NCBI GenBank assembly: GCA_023430285.1
Contig: JAEZAV010000090.1
Span: forward strand, 1 to 16,275
Direction: 5' to 3'
Length of the DNA stretch: 16,275 nucleotides
Origin: Methanobacteriota archaeon
Lineage (GTDB): Archaea > Methanobacteriota > Methanobacteria > Methanobacteriales > Methanobacteriaceae
Positions 6,705 to 14,989 of this stretch are shown here, one piece after another (the first letter of the stretch is position 1; the number at the start of each line of letters is the position of its first letter). A program made the translations under genes and the position numbers. The notes beneath the pieces were generated by a model. That model was not told the origin of the DNA and did not search any database. It saw nothing but the letters and a program-made list of their open reading frames with translations.

Positions 6705-6999
6705 GCTATCTATTTTGCGAATTTTTCAAACAAAAAAAATGGAGGACTAACCACTAAAACAGCAATTAACAAGCTAAAATTAAATTAAACTGCTATCCAA
6801 GTGAAATCAATTTACTTCAACACAGGATCCTAACCACTTTGATCAACTATATATGTTCCATGAACAACCTTAAATTAATAAATAATAGGGTTGCAGTACC
6901 TTCGTACAAGTTACAGTCATTGATGTTTTAAGGATTTTTTTTATCAATATTTAACTATGCATTTTAACCATAAAATATTCAACTTAAACACGGATAAAA

Positions 7000-7737
7000 A
7001 TGGAAACTAACACGATTTACAACGCAGAAATAGCGGATCTAGGCATCATAATAAATGATCATCTGATAATTTCAGATATTCATATAGGCTATGAGGGAGC
7101 CCTTAATCGAGAGGGAATAATGGTGCCGAGATTTCAGTACAAAAAGATACTGGAGCGCATAAACGAAATTATCCGTAAATATGAACCCAAAAAAGTGATT
7201 GTTAACGGAGATCTTAAACATGAATTTGGAAGGATCACAAGCCAGGAATGGAAGGAATCCAAGGATTTCATCGAATTTTTGAAGACAAATTTTGAGGAAA
7301 CAATTCTGATAAAGGGGAACCATGACAACTTCACAAAATTCATAGCAGAAAAAACTGGCCTTAAAGTCTATGAAAGCTATGATGTGGATGATCATGTTAT
7401 CATGCATGGAGACAAGCTTCCAGACAAAGAAACCTTAAACAATTCTAAAACCATAATAATAGGCCACGAACACCCTTGCATTGGAATTAGAAACGGTGAA
7501 AGACTTGAAAAGATAAAATGTTACATGAAAGGCAACTACCAGGATAAAAATCTGATTGTGATGCCGTCGTTTAATTTTGTCACCGAAGGATCTGATATTC
7601 TCCATGAAAAATCACTCTCACCCCTTCTGAAAAATATTAAAACGGATGAATTTGAAGTTTACGGTGTAGAAAACTTTGAAGTACTATATTTTGGACGTAT
7701 AAAGGATATACTAAAGGTTAAAGACAAATTTTACTAG
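7000..7737 (+). CDS. Archaeal SbcD/Mre11-related metallophosphoesterase
   Basis: A 245-residue calcineurin-like phosphoesterase with all metal-ligand motifs in order: D26-I-H28, G70-D71-L-K-H74, G106-N107-H108-D109, H136-G-D and G155-H-E-H158. The order and spacing fit the archaeal SbcD-related group (TIGR00024 type). Members are predicted two-metal phosphodiesterases or nucleases acting on nucleic acids in the cytoplasm. The gene lies 21 bp before an Lhr-type helicase on the same strand, a partnership also seen in many bacteria. This suggests DNA unwinding coupled to strand or end processing. The ATG has only a weak upstream purine tract (GGAT). The exact substrate is not shown by the sequence. 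Confidence 0.9.
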   Translation: METNTIYNAEIADLGIIINDHLIISDIHIGYEGALNREGIMVPRFQYKKILERINEIIRKYEPKKVIVNGDLKHEFGRITSQEWKESKDFIEFLKTNFEETILIKGNHDNFTKFIAEKTGLKVYESYDVDDHVIMHGDKLPDKETLNNSKTIIIGHEHPCIGIRNGERLEKIKCYMKGNYQDKNLIVMPSFNFVTEGSDILHEKSLSPLLKNIKTDEFEVYGVENFEVLYFGRIKDILKVKDKFY

Positions 7738-7758
7738 GTAGATTTAGGGAATTATAAA

Positions 7759-10350
7759 ATGATAGAAAAACAGGAAAAATCCTACACAGACAAGGAAATT
7801 TACAGGGTACTGCATCCATGGGTAAAGGAATGGTTCAGTGGTAAGTTTGAAACCTTCTCAGAGGCACAGAGATATGCCATCATGGATATTCACACGGGGG
7901 AAAATGTTCTGGTTTCATCACCTACAGGCTCGGGAAAAACCCTAACAGCATTCTTATCCATAATAAGCGAACTAACAACACTCGCCGAAAAAAAGGAACT
8001 GGATGATAATGTTTACTGTATTTACATTTCACCCTTAAAGGCACTGGACAACGACATTGAAAAAAATCTTGAAGAACCCCTCAAAGAAATTGAAATCATA
8101 GCAGGTAGAGAACTTGGAATTCGAAAAGCAGTAAGAACCGGGGACACCACCCAGTACCAACGTTCTAAGATGTTGAAGACACCACCCCACATCCTAATAA
8201 CCACGCCTGAAACCCTTTCAATACTGCTCTGTGCACCAAAATTCAGGGAAAAACTCAGCAATCTCAAGTACCTTATAGTGGACGAGATACACTCTCTGGC
8301 TGACAACAAGAGGGGAGTGCATCTGAGCCTAACACTTGAAAGATTACAACATCTAACTGGAGGCTATACTCGGATAGGACTCAGTGCAACTGTCCATCCC
8401 CTTGAGAAGATTGCAGGTTTTCTGGTGGGCTATCACGGTGGAAAGGTTCGAAACTGCAAAATTGTGGATGTTAACTACATCAAAAAACTGGATATGAAGG
8501 TACTGTGCCCTGTTGAAGATATTGTGGAGTCGGATCCCGAAGAAGTTAACACAGCAATGTACAAAATGCTCCACGAACTCATACAGGAACATAAAACCAC
8601 GCTCATATTCACCAACACCAGAAGCGGAACTGAAAGTGTTGTGTTCAACCTTAAAAAGAAGTTTCCTGAATTTTACCATGGTGAGAACATAATGGCACAC
8701 CATTCTTCCCTTTCAAAGGAACTCAGGCTGGAGGCAGAGAACAAACTTAAGGATGGAGAATTGAAGGTTGTTGTATCTTCAACCTCACTTGAACTGGGTA
8801 TTGACATCGGATTTATTGATCTGGTGTTACTTGTAAGCTCTCCCAAGTCAGTGTCAAGGGCACTTCAAAGAATAGGTAGGAGTGGTCACAGACTCCATGA
8901 TAAATCCAAGGGAAGAATAATAGTGGTTGAAAGGGATGATCTGGTTGAATGTTCCCTGATACTTAAAAATGCAGTTGAAGGTAAGATAGACGAAATTCAC
9001 ATACCCAACAACTGCCTGGACGTACTCTCCCAACAAATATACGGCATGTCAATCGAAGGCAAATGGGACATTGAAGAGGGGTACAACGTTATAAAAAGCA
9101 GTTACAATTACAGAAACCTTTCTCAAAACGATTTTTTAAGTGTTTTAAGTTACCTTGCAGGTGACTACACCAGCCTTGAAGACAGGTACGTTTATGCCAA
9201 GATATGGGTTGACTACAAGGAAAAACAATTTGGAAAAAGGGGAAAACTTGCCAGAATGCTCTATTCAACCAACATTGGAACAATTCCCGACAGGTCCGCC
9301 GCCAGGGTTAAGTGTAATGGTCAGGTCATAGGCAGGATCGAAGAAGACTTCATGGAAAAGCTTCGTAAGGGAGACACCTTCGTACTGGGAGGTAAAATTT
9401 ACAGGTTCAACTACGCCAGGGGTATGATGGTGAATGTAACACCATCTTCAGGACCTCCAACCATTCCCTCATGGTTTTCAGAACAATTACCATTGGCATT
9501 TGACTTGGCAATGTCTATACAGAACTTCAGGGCCATCATGGAACAGAAATTTAAGAGCAAAAAGAAGAAGAAGGAAATAGTGGAGTTTATCCATGAATAC
9601 CTATACGTGGATATAAATGCTGCCAATTCAATCTACAGCTACTTCAGGGAACAGTACATCTACGCATCCATACCCAGTGCAAGAACTCTCCTAATAGAAT
9701 TTTACAAGGGATACGGTGGAAGAAAATTTGTCATATTCCACAGCTTGTTCGGAAGAAGGGTTAATGATGCACTTTCAAGGGCAGTTGCATACCTCATAGC
9801 AGAGAAGTACAAGAGGGATGTGATGATTTCAGTGTTAGATAATGGATTTTATTTGAGTTCAGATGGAAAGGTGGGTGGTATAGATGTGCTTGAAGAGCTC
9901 ACACCCGACAATATCGAAGAAATTCTTATAAAGGCCATTGACAAAACAGAAACCTTAGCTGCAAGATTCAGACACTGTGCAGGAAGATCCCTCATGATAC
10001 TTCGTAGGTACAAGGGAAATGAGAAGAGCGTGTCAAGACAGCAGGTTAAGGGTAAAATTTTACTCAAATTCGTTAAAGATCTGGATGAAAACTTTTCAAT
10101 ACTTCGAGAAGCAAGGCGTGAAGTGATAGAAGATTACATGGATGTTAAAAATGCAAAAAAAGTACTTGAAATGATACAAGAAGGAAGAATGAATCTTAAA
10201 AGAATAGACACCCAAATTCCATCCCCATTTGCATTTAACCTTGTGGCACAAAGCTACCTCGATGTCCTTAAATACGAAGAAAGAATCGAATTTATCAGAA
10301 GAATGCACCAGGCCATAATAAAGGAAATTGGAGACGAAATCCCAGAATAA
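7759..10350 (+). CDS. lhr: Lhr-type superfamily 2 DNA helicase
   Basis: An 863-residue SF2 helicase with the domain order of the Lhr core: two RecA domains (about 30-230 and 255-410), a winged helix, and a long C-terminal Lhr-specific region (about 500-863). Motifs seen are a Q-motif-like F-S-E-A-Q (33-37), Walker A S-S-P-T-G-S-G-K-T (53-61), DEIH (175-178), S-A-T (209-211), and motif VI Q-R-I-G-R-S-G-H-R (370-378). Lhr proteins are 3'-to-5' ATP-dependent translocases that unwind forked DNA and DNA:RNA hybrids, with a role in DNA repair. The length matches the compact core form, without the extra C-terminal extension of some bacterial Lhr. The start has an AGGGA site about 9 nt upstream. It is co-directional with the phosphoesterase gene and likely co-transcribed. 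The paralogue group (aLhr1 or aLhr2) is not determined. Confidence 0.93.
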   Translation: MIEKQEKSYTDKEIYRVLHPWVKEWFSGKFETFSEAQRYAIMDIHTGENVLVSSPTGSGKTLTAFLSIISELTTLAEKKELDDNVYCIYISPLKALDNDIEKNLEEPLKEIEIIAGRELGIRKAVRTGDTTQYQRSKMLKTPPHILITTPETLSILLCAPKFREKLSNLKYLIVDEIHSLADNKRGVHLSLTLERLQHLTGGYTRIGLSATVHPLEKIAGFLVGYHGGKVRNCKIVDVNYIKKLDMKVLCPVEDIVESDPEEVNTAMYKMLHELIQEHKTTLIFTNTRSGTESVVFNLKKKFPEFYHGENIMAHHSSLSKELRLEAENKLKDGELKVVVSSTSLELGIDIGFIDLVLLVSSPKSVSRALQRIGRSGHRLHDKSKGRIIVVERDDLVECSLILKNAVEGKIDEIHIPNNCLDVLSQQIYGMSIEGKWDIEEGYNVIKSSYNYRNLSQNDFLSVLSYLAGDYTSLEDRYVYAKIWVDYKEKQFGKRGKLARMLYSTNIGTIPDRSAARVKCNGQVIGRIEEDFMEKLRKGDTFVLGGKIYRFNYARGMMVNVTPSSGPPTIPSWFSEQLPLAFDLAMSIQNFRAIMEQKFKSKKKKKEIVEFIHEYLYVDINAANSIYSYFREQYIYASIPSARTLLIEFYKGYGGRKFVIFHSLFGRRVNDALSRAVAYLIAEKYKRDVMISVLDNGFYLSSDGKVGGIDVLEELTPDNIEEILIKAIDKTETLAARFRHCAGRSLMILRRYKGNEKSVSRQQVKGKILLKFVKDLDENFSILREARREVIEDYMDVKNAKKVLEMIQEGRMNLKRIDTQIPSPFAFNLVAQSYLDVLKYEERIEFIRRMHQAIIKEIGDEIPE

Positions 10351-10446
10351 ATAGTTTAAGAGCTAGTTGACAAATTATTCTAGCAGGTGCTTTCATAATG
10401 ATTTCTATTTCTTGTTTGGATAGGGAAGATGGTTTATCGGTGCAAA

Positions 10447-10456
10447 TTTTTTTTTT
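10447..10456 (+). terminator. Poly-T terminator after the helicase gene
   Basis: Ten consecutive T, about 97 nt after the helicase stop codon and before the next gene. This is a strong archaeal poly-T termination signal that separates the helicase operon from the sensor gene. Confidence 0.55.
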
Positions 10457-10583
10457 GGAATACCATGGGAGATATGAAAAATAATAGATTTTTACCTTAA
10501 AATTTTAGTTTTAAATCAGTTTCTATTTCGTGTTAATAGCAAATAATAAGTCTTTACTTATGCCATATCCATATGGTAAAATC

Positions 10584-13292
10584 ATGCATGATCCTAAAAC
10601 CTTACTAATTACAGAAGATGTCATGGAGGCTACTAAAATAGCTAAATTGATGCATTCATGGGATTATCCTGTAAAGACTATGGAATTTGGAACAACTATT
10701 TTTAATGAAAATTTATTGGAATACGACCTGATTTTAGTGGATTTACTTGTTAACGATGATTTTAATCGCAGCGAACTTATGAAAAAAATAGGGCAATGTC
10801 AGGGCTGTCCAGTTCTGTGGTTCTCAAAGCAGGGAATTAACGAGAATAAATATTTATCTTACGAAATTAATCATCTAGAAAAACCATTCAATGCAAAGCA
10901 GCTTAAATTTGCGGTTGAAATGGCTACTTACAAACATCAGATGAAAAAATCACTGATCGAAGCCGAAGAAAAATACAAACTACTGGTTGAAAATGCCGAT
11001 GACCCCATCATAGTTCTAGGTGAAGATGGAACCTTCAAGATGGTTAACAATGTGGCAGCAGAGTACTTCGGAAACACACCAGAATATTTTGATGGAAAGA
11101 CAATGTGGGATGTTTTTCCACAGCCCTACGCAGATTCTCAGATGAAATCTGTTAGAGAAGCGATAACAACTGGAAAAACTTCGGTCAAGGTAGAAAAAAC
11201 CCAGATTAAAACAGTTGAAAAATGGTTTTCCACAAAAATTCAGCCAATTAAAGATTTTGACGGTGAATTTAGAAGTGTGCAGATAGTTGCAAGGGACATA
11301 ACCTCACAAAAGAACATTGAAAATGATCTCTTAGAAAGGGAAAGTTTCCTATCTGGAACTCTAAACGATATGCACACTTACGTGGCGGTTTTAAATCCGA
11401 AGGGTCAGGTTCTCTTCGTAAACAACACTCCCCTTAAGCTGTGCGGTATTAATATTGATGATGTGAAGGGTAAGTTCTTCCATGAAACTGACTGGTGGAA
11501 TTATTCTTCAGATATTAAGGCAATGATTAAGAGGGATGTTGATCTCTGCGCATCTGGAAAAACCTTGAATCACGCTATACAGATAAAAACCAAAGATGGT
11601 TTGAAGTGGATCGATTACAGCATGCACCCTGTTTATGATACCAATGGAACAGTTAAATATTTGATACCCGAAGGAAGGGACATTACCAAAATAAAGATGG
11701 CAAAAAGGGCCATGGCCGAGGAAAAGGATCGTCTGAAAAATATCACAGAAAATTTACCACTGGGAATGGTTTTCATAGATGTTGATGGAGATTACAAGTA
11801 CATCAACCCCAAATTTATTGAAATGTTCGGCTACCAACCTTCCGAAATTCCGGATGGAAGGTCATGGTTTAAAAAGGCGTTTCCAGACCCTAAACGAAGA
11901 CTTGATGCTATTTTAGCCTGGAAAAATGACTTTAAAACGGCCCATATTGGGGAAAAGAGGCCAAGAACATTTGAAGTTGTCTGTAAAAATGGGGACAACA
12001 AGATAATAGAATTCATCCCTGTCAAACTTAAAAACAATGAATATTTAATGACAGTTAACGATGTCACCCAGAAGAAAATAGCAGAAACAGCCCTCAAACA
12101 GAGTGAAGAAAGGTTCAGAACCGTTGCGAGTTCTGCTGTAGATGCAATAATCATAACAGACCATGATGGAAATGTTGTTTTCTGCAACAACAGTGTCCAG
12201 AGAATTTTTGGATGCAACGAAGAGGATCTTGTTGGTAAATCCGTGAACAAAATCATCCCTGGAAGGTACCACAATGAATTCATCAGGAAACAGGAACAAT
12301 TCAAATTAACTGGAAGACATCTTCTATCAGGAAAATTATTTGAATCATACGGATTTAGAAAGGATGGAAGTGAATTTCCAATTGAAATATCAATAACTGC
12401 ATGGGATATTGATGGAGAAAGATACACAACATCCATAATAAGGGATATAACCGAAAGAAAATTGGTGGAATACGAACTCAAGAGCAGTGAAGAAAAGTTC
12501 AGGCAGATGACCGAAAATATTGAGGAAGTGTTCTGGATCATAGATCCTAAAATGAGTCAGATAGTTTACATAAGTCCGGGCTACCAAAAAATTTGGGGCT
12601 GCAGCAGGGAAAGTCTGTTTGACAATCCAAGATCATGGATAGAATCCATCCATCCAGAAGATAGGAAGAACGTTATAGACACCATATTCAGGACTCCCAA
12701 CGAAGTAAAATCTGGAAACGATGGAATTAATTACAGAATAATAAGACCTGATGGAAGTATCAGATGGATATATGGGAAGGCATTCCCCCTCAAAGATGAT
12801 GAAAACAACGTTCAACGCATAGCAGGCATAGCTGTCGACATAACCAAAAGGGTGGCTTCAGAGGAGAAGTACCGTAACCTGTTTGAAAATATCAGTGTAG
12901 GCGTTTACAAGTGCACACTCGGACCCAACAGCAGATTGGTGGAATCAAACAATTCCCTCCTCAAATTGTTCAACTACAAAAAATCTGAAATAATGGCAAT
13001 TAAAGCATCTTATCTTTATTTGGACGGTGAAGACAAGTTCAAATTCGATGAAAAGGTTCTTAAGTATGGCCACATAAAAAATGAGAAGATTCGGTTTAAA
13101 AAACAGAATGGAACCCCATTCACAGGCTTGGTATCTGCATACGTTGTTAAGGATGAATTTGACAAGCCCCGATACATAGAATCTATTATCGAGGACATAA
13201 CACCACTCACCGAAGTTGAAAGTATCAAGATCAACAAACCAACTGTGTCCACCCCAATTTCCCTGTTAAACAAATACCGGGATGACCATTAA
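10584..13292 (+). CDS. Receiver domain plus six PAS domains, no kinase domain
   Basis: A 902-residue soluble signalling protein. Residues 1-115 form a receiver domain that keeps the acidic pair E11/D12, the phosphoacceptor D53 (L-I-L-V-D-L), S81 and K100 (L-E-K-P-F). Six PAS units follow, at roughly 127-248, 250-375, 380-500, 505-625, 630-755 and 757-880. Each ends in a D-[IV]-T motif, and several begin S-E-E-[KR]-[FY]. After the sixth PAS only about 25 residues remain. There is no H-box, no HATPase and no other recognisable output domain. No membrane segment is seen. The start is uncertain: ATG 10584 places the receiver at the usual distance from Met, whereas ATG 10560 and GTG 10530 are in-frame alternatives without a ribosome binding site. 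It probably integrates a phosphoryl signal and small-molecule or redox inputs through protein contacts. Confidence 0.85.
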   Translation: MHDPKTLLITEDVMEATKIAKLMHSWDYPVKTMEFGTTIFNENLLEYDLILVDLLVNDDFNRSELMKKIGQCQGCPVLWFSKQGINENKYLSYEINHLEKPFNAKQLKFAVEMATYKHQMKKSLIEAEEKYKLLVENADDPIIVLGEDGTFKMVNNVAAEYFGNTPEYFDGKTMWDVFPQPYADSQMKSVREAITTGKTSVKVEKTQIKTVEKWFSTKIQPIKDFDGEFRSVQIVARDITSQKNIENDLLERESFLSGTLNDMHTYVAVLNPKGQVLFVNNTPLKLCGINIDDVKGKFFHETDWWNYSSDIKAMIKRDVDLCASGKTLNHAIQIKTKDGLKWIDYSMHPVYDTNGTVKYLIPEGRDITKIKMAKRAMAEEKDRLKNITENLPLGMVFIDVDGDYKYINPKFIEMFGYQPSEIPDGRSWFKKAFPDPKRRLDAILAWKNDFKTAHIGEKRPRTFEVVCKNGDNKIIEFIPVKLKNNEYLMTVNDVTQKKIAETALKQSEERFRTVASSAVDAIIITDHDGNVVFCNNSVQRIFGCNEEDLVGKSVNKIIPGRYHNEFIRKQEQFKLTGRHLLSGKLFESYGFRKDGSEFPIEISITAWDIDGERYTTSIIRDITERKLVEYELKSSEEKFRQMTENIEEVFWIIDPKMSQIVYISPGYQKIWGCSRESLFDNPRSWIESIHPEDRKNVIDTIFRTPNEVKSGNDGINYRIIRPDGSIRWIYGKAFPLKDDENNVQRIAGIAVDITKRVASEEKYRNLFENISVGVYKCTLGPNSRLVESNNSLLKLFNYKKSEIMAIKASYLYLDGEDKFKFDEKVLKYGHIKNEKIRFKKQNGTPFTGLVSAYVVKDEFDKPRYIESIIEDITPLTEVESIKINKPTVSTPISLLNKYRDDH

Positions 13293-13296
13293 ACTA

Positions 13297-13304
13297 TTTT
13301 TTTT
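13297..13304 (+). terminator. Poly-T terminator after the REC-PAS gene
   Basis: Eight consecutive T start 5 nt after the stop codon. This separates the sensor gene transcript from the three-gene operon that follows. Confidence 0.5.
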
Positions 13305-13470
13305 AGATAATCCTATATTTTCTTTTAATATTATCTGCCAGAATTTTTAACGGTTATACACAGCTTTAGGCGGATTAAATTTATTATAAATAATAATAAT
13401 TTCATAAAAAGTTGTTAATTCAATTTTTGCATCTTTTTAATTGATTTAGTTTTTCCATTTCAAATTATCC

Positions 13471-13503
13471 ACTTTACATTAACATTATAAAGTAGTGATA
13501 TCA
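13471..13503 (+). promoter_or_regulatory. Promoter of the RHH / response-regulator operon with short inverted repeats
   Basis: A TATA-like box, ATTATAAAG (13484-13492), predicts a start near 13510-13515, about 30 nt before the first ATG. ACTTTA (13471-13476) and TAAAGT (13488-13493) are inverted around an 11-bp spacer and overlap the box. The palindrome TGATATCA follows at 13496-13503. Ribbon-helix-helix proteins bind such short palindromes, so autoregulation by the first gene of the operon is possible. This is suggestive only. Confidence 0.4.
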
Positions 13504-13544
13504 TACATTGGAACATATTCTTAACAAAAAAACGAGGTATTTTA

Positions 13545-13727
13545 ATGGGCTGCGTTACTATATGTATATCTGATGAATTAGAAATAGCTTTTAGAAGGTT
13601 GGTTAGACTTAAATATGGGGAAAAGCAGGGGAAAATTTCTAGAGGAGCTACAGAAGCGATATTTGATTGGTGCCAGCGGGAAAGAATTAAGCTTTTAGAC
13701 GAAGATCAGTTACTCGAGGATGAGTGA
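13545..13727 (+). CDS. Small ribbon-helix-helix (CopG-like) DNA-binding protein
   Basis: A 60-residue protein beginning MGCVTICISDELEIAF. This is a short beta strand (about 3-8), a first helix (10-25), a loop with Y-G-E-K-Q-G-K-I-S and a second helix (about 32-45, R-G-A-T-E-A-I-F-D-W). The layout is the ribbon-helix-helix fold of archaeal CopG-like regulators, which bind DNA as dimers through the strand. GAGGT lies 6 to 7 nt before the ATG. The tail is acidic (L-L-D-E-D-Q-L-L-E-D-E). Its stop codon overlaps the start region of the next gene, so the two are translationally coupled. It is the only likely DNA-binding component in this signalling cluster. An alternative role as an antitoxin is less likely because no toxin is adjacent. 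Confidence 0.75.
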   Translation: MGCVTICISDELEIAFRRLVRLKYGEKQGKISRGATEAIFDWCQRERIKLLDEDQLLEDE

Positions 13728-14056
13728 TGAACATGGTTAACGAAGAAAAATCTGTTAGTGTTGAAGGAGAACTTGACCTTGGTGCCCTCTCCAAAGAAGT
13801 TGATAAATTTCTGGAAGATCTCGAGAAACATATACGAATCTCAATAATAGGATCCAAGGCAATCGACAAATTAGAAGATTTTACATTAGATGTAGGACTT
13901 AAAAAGACATATTTGTGTGCAAAGAATACCGAAGAATCCTATCCAATTCTTGCCAAAGTAATAGAACTTTTTATCAAGGTCTACGGGGCTACCATCACAA
14001 TGTACCCGAAGGGCGAAAAAGTATGTCTCGAGCTTATAACCCCTAAACGTGAATAA
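13727..14056 (+). CDS. Small protein of unknown family, stand-alone copy of the response-regulator output domain
   Basis: A 109-residue acidic protein that I do not recognise from any named family. The N-terminal part is helical (about 16-36). The second part reads D-F-T-L-D-V-G-L-K-K-T-Y (51-62), a helix (about 73-86) and Y-P-K-G-E-K-V-C-L-E (93-102), suggesting a beta-beta-alpha-beta-beta core. The same pattern occupies the C-terminal domain of the response regulator encoded next. There is no signal peptide or membrane segment. GAGGA lies 6 nt before ATG 13727, which overlaps the preceding stop as TGATG; GTG 13724 and ATG 13733 are alternatives. Position in the operon suggests it binds the response regulator, the RHH protein, or both. 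That is inference. Confidence 0.78.
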   Translation: MNMVNEEKSVSVEGELDLGALSKEVDKFLEDLEKHIRISIIGSKAIDKLEDFTLDVGLKKTYLCAKNTEESYPILAKVIELFIKVYGATITMYPKGEKVCLELITPKRE

Positions 14057-14078
14057 ATTTATTATGGGTGAGATTAAA

Positions 14079-14762
14079 ATGGAAAAAATAAATATTCTGG
14101 TGGTTGAGGATGAAAACATTCTAGCATTGGGATTAAAAAAGAAGTTAGAAAATTTAGGATATGCTGTTACAGGAATGGCAGATTCTGGAGAAGAAACTTT
14201 CCGACAGATAGAAGCTAATGTGCCTGATTTGATACTCATGGACATAGTCATAAAGGGAGAAATGGATGGGATAGAAACAGCAGCAAAGCTGAACAAATCT
14301 TATTCAATTCCAGTAATTTATCTCACAGCATATGCAGATGATGAAATCCTTAAACGTGCTGCAAGAACTGAACCCTATGGTTACATTCTGAAACCTTACA
14401 AGGAGAAAGAGCTTAAGGCAAACATTGAAATGGCCATCTACCGAAAAAGATCAGAGAACGATGAAACCTTCGATTTCGAAGATATCTACAAAGAAACAAC
14501 CAGTTTCATAAACAAAAATGAGAACCCATTCAAGAAGATATTGATGGGCCCCTACTTTGATGAAGTGGAAGTGAGTGTTGATGTGGGTAACACTAAGCTG
14601 TACATTTCTGCAGCCCGAAACCAAAAAACGTCGGATGGACTGGATGTTTCCGAAGTTTTAAGCAAAATCGCCTTTAGCTATATAGAAAAATATGCTGGTG
14701 AAGCTTTAATTTATCCTAAAGGGGATGAAATCTGTTTAGAATTTGATAAACCTGAATTCTAA
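14079..14762 (+). CDS. Response regulator with receiver domain and novel C-terminal domain
   Basis: A 227-residue protein. Residues 1-121 are a complete CheY-like receiver: E10/D11, phosphoacceptor D55 (L-I-L-M-D-I), T83 and K105 (I-L-K-P-Y). The M-D-I-x-I-x-G-x-M-D-G-I-E-T-A loop is typical of archaeal receivers linked to PAS sensor kinases. Residues 130-227 form an output domain that is not a DNA-binding, GGDEF or kinase domain. It matches the preceding small protein along its length, with S-V-D-V-G-N-T-K-L-Y (166-175) and Y-P-K-G-D-E-I-C-L-E (212-221). The start at 14079 is chosen for GGTGAG about 7 nt upstream; GTG 14049 and ATG 14064 are weaker. The gene starts 22 nt after its neighbour. 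It is probably phosphorylated by a kinase encoded elsewhere. Confidence 0.88.
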   Translation: MEKINILVVEDENILALGLKKKLENLGYAVTGMADSGEETFRQIEANVPDLILMDIVIKGEMDGIETAAKLNKSYSIPVIYLTAYADDEILKRAARTEPYGYILKPYKEKELKANIEMAIYRKRSENDETFDFEDIYKETTSFINKNENPFKKILMGPYFDEVEVSVDVGNTKLYISAARNQKTSDGLDVSEVLSKIAFSYIEKYAGEALIYPKGDEICLEFDKPEF

Positions 14763-14766
14763 AACA

Positions 14767-14803
14767 TTTTTTATTATTTTACTCATTTTAATTATTTTTG
14801 TAA
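14767..14803 (+). terminator. T-rich terminator after the response-regulator operon
   Basis: A run of six T begins 5 nt after the stop codon and is followed by three further T4-T5 runs. This is the expected form of an archaeal terminator. Confidence 0.5.
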
Positions 14804-14899
14804 TTACTATTTTAACTGAACTACAGGTGACGCTGGCATCCCAGTACAGATCTAATTCTAGTCTAACATATCTTAACATGAACTGGTTTTAATAAGATT

Positions 14900-14914
14900 C
14901 CCCAAAAATTGGGG
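14900..14914. repeat. Short perfect hairpin between convergent genes
   Basis: CCCCAA-AAA-TTGGGG is a perfect 6-bp stem with a 3-nt loop, and unusually GC-rich for this AT-rich spacer. It lies between the ends of the convergent response-regulator and permease genes and could define transcript 3' ends on either strand. Confidence 0.4.
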
Positions 14915-14952
14915 GGTCAATATAAAACAGCTTTTAATTTGGTAATTAAGAT

Positions 14953-14960
14953 AAAAAAAA
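14953..14960 (-). terminator. Poly-T terminator after the permease gene
   Basis: Eight T on the minus strand, about 30 nt after the permease stop codon. A weak hairpin-forming sequence lies further downstream at 14900-14914. Confidence 0.5.
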
Positions 14961-14989
14961 TAAGGATTGATGTATGAACCAGCTTTCTT

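Larger units (their letters stand above)
6547..6999. other. Divergent intergenic region between PadR operon and phosphoesterase gene
   Basis: The left part (6547-6704) is the leader, operator and TATA box of the PadR operon, described separately. The right part (about 6720-6999) has no convincing reading frame. TATA-like candidates for the plus-strand phosphoesterase gene occur at about 6848-6855 (CTATATATG) and within the T-rich stretch around 6935-6955. I cannot decide between them. Confidence 0.5.

Noticed and set aside
11831..12541. 236-codon open frame on the minus strand
   Set aside because: It is antisense to the third to fifth PAS domains of the REC-PAS protein. The sense frame is clearly real, and the antisense product is low-complexity Ser/Leu-rich.
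13293..13544. Possible lost histidine-kinase domain after the REC-PAS protein
   Set aside because: All that follows is a poly-T terminator, AT-rich spacer and the next promoter. No H-box or ATP-binding motif was seen in any frame, so a simple frameshift does not explain the missing kinase.
13545..14056. Toxin-antitoxin pair (RHH antitoxin plus small toxin)
   Set aside because: The second protein shares its domain with the response regulator and shows no RelE, MazF, PIN or similar signature. A signalling role fits better.
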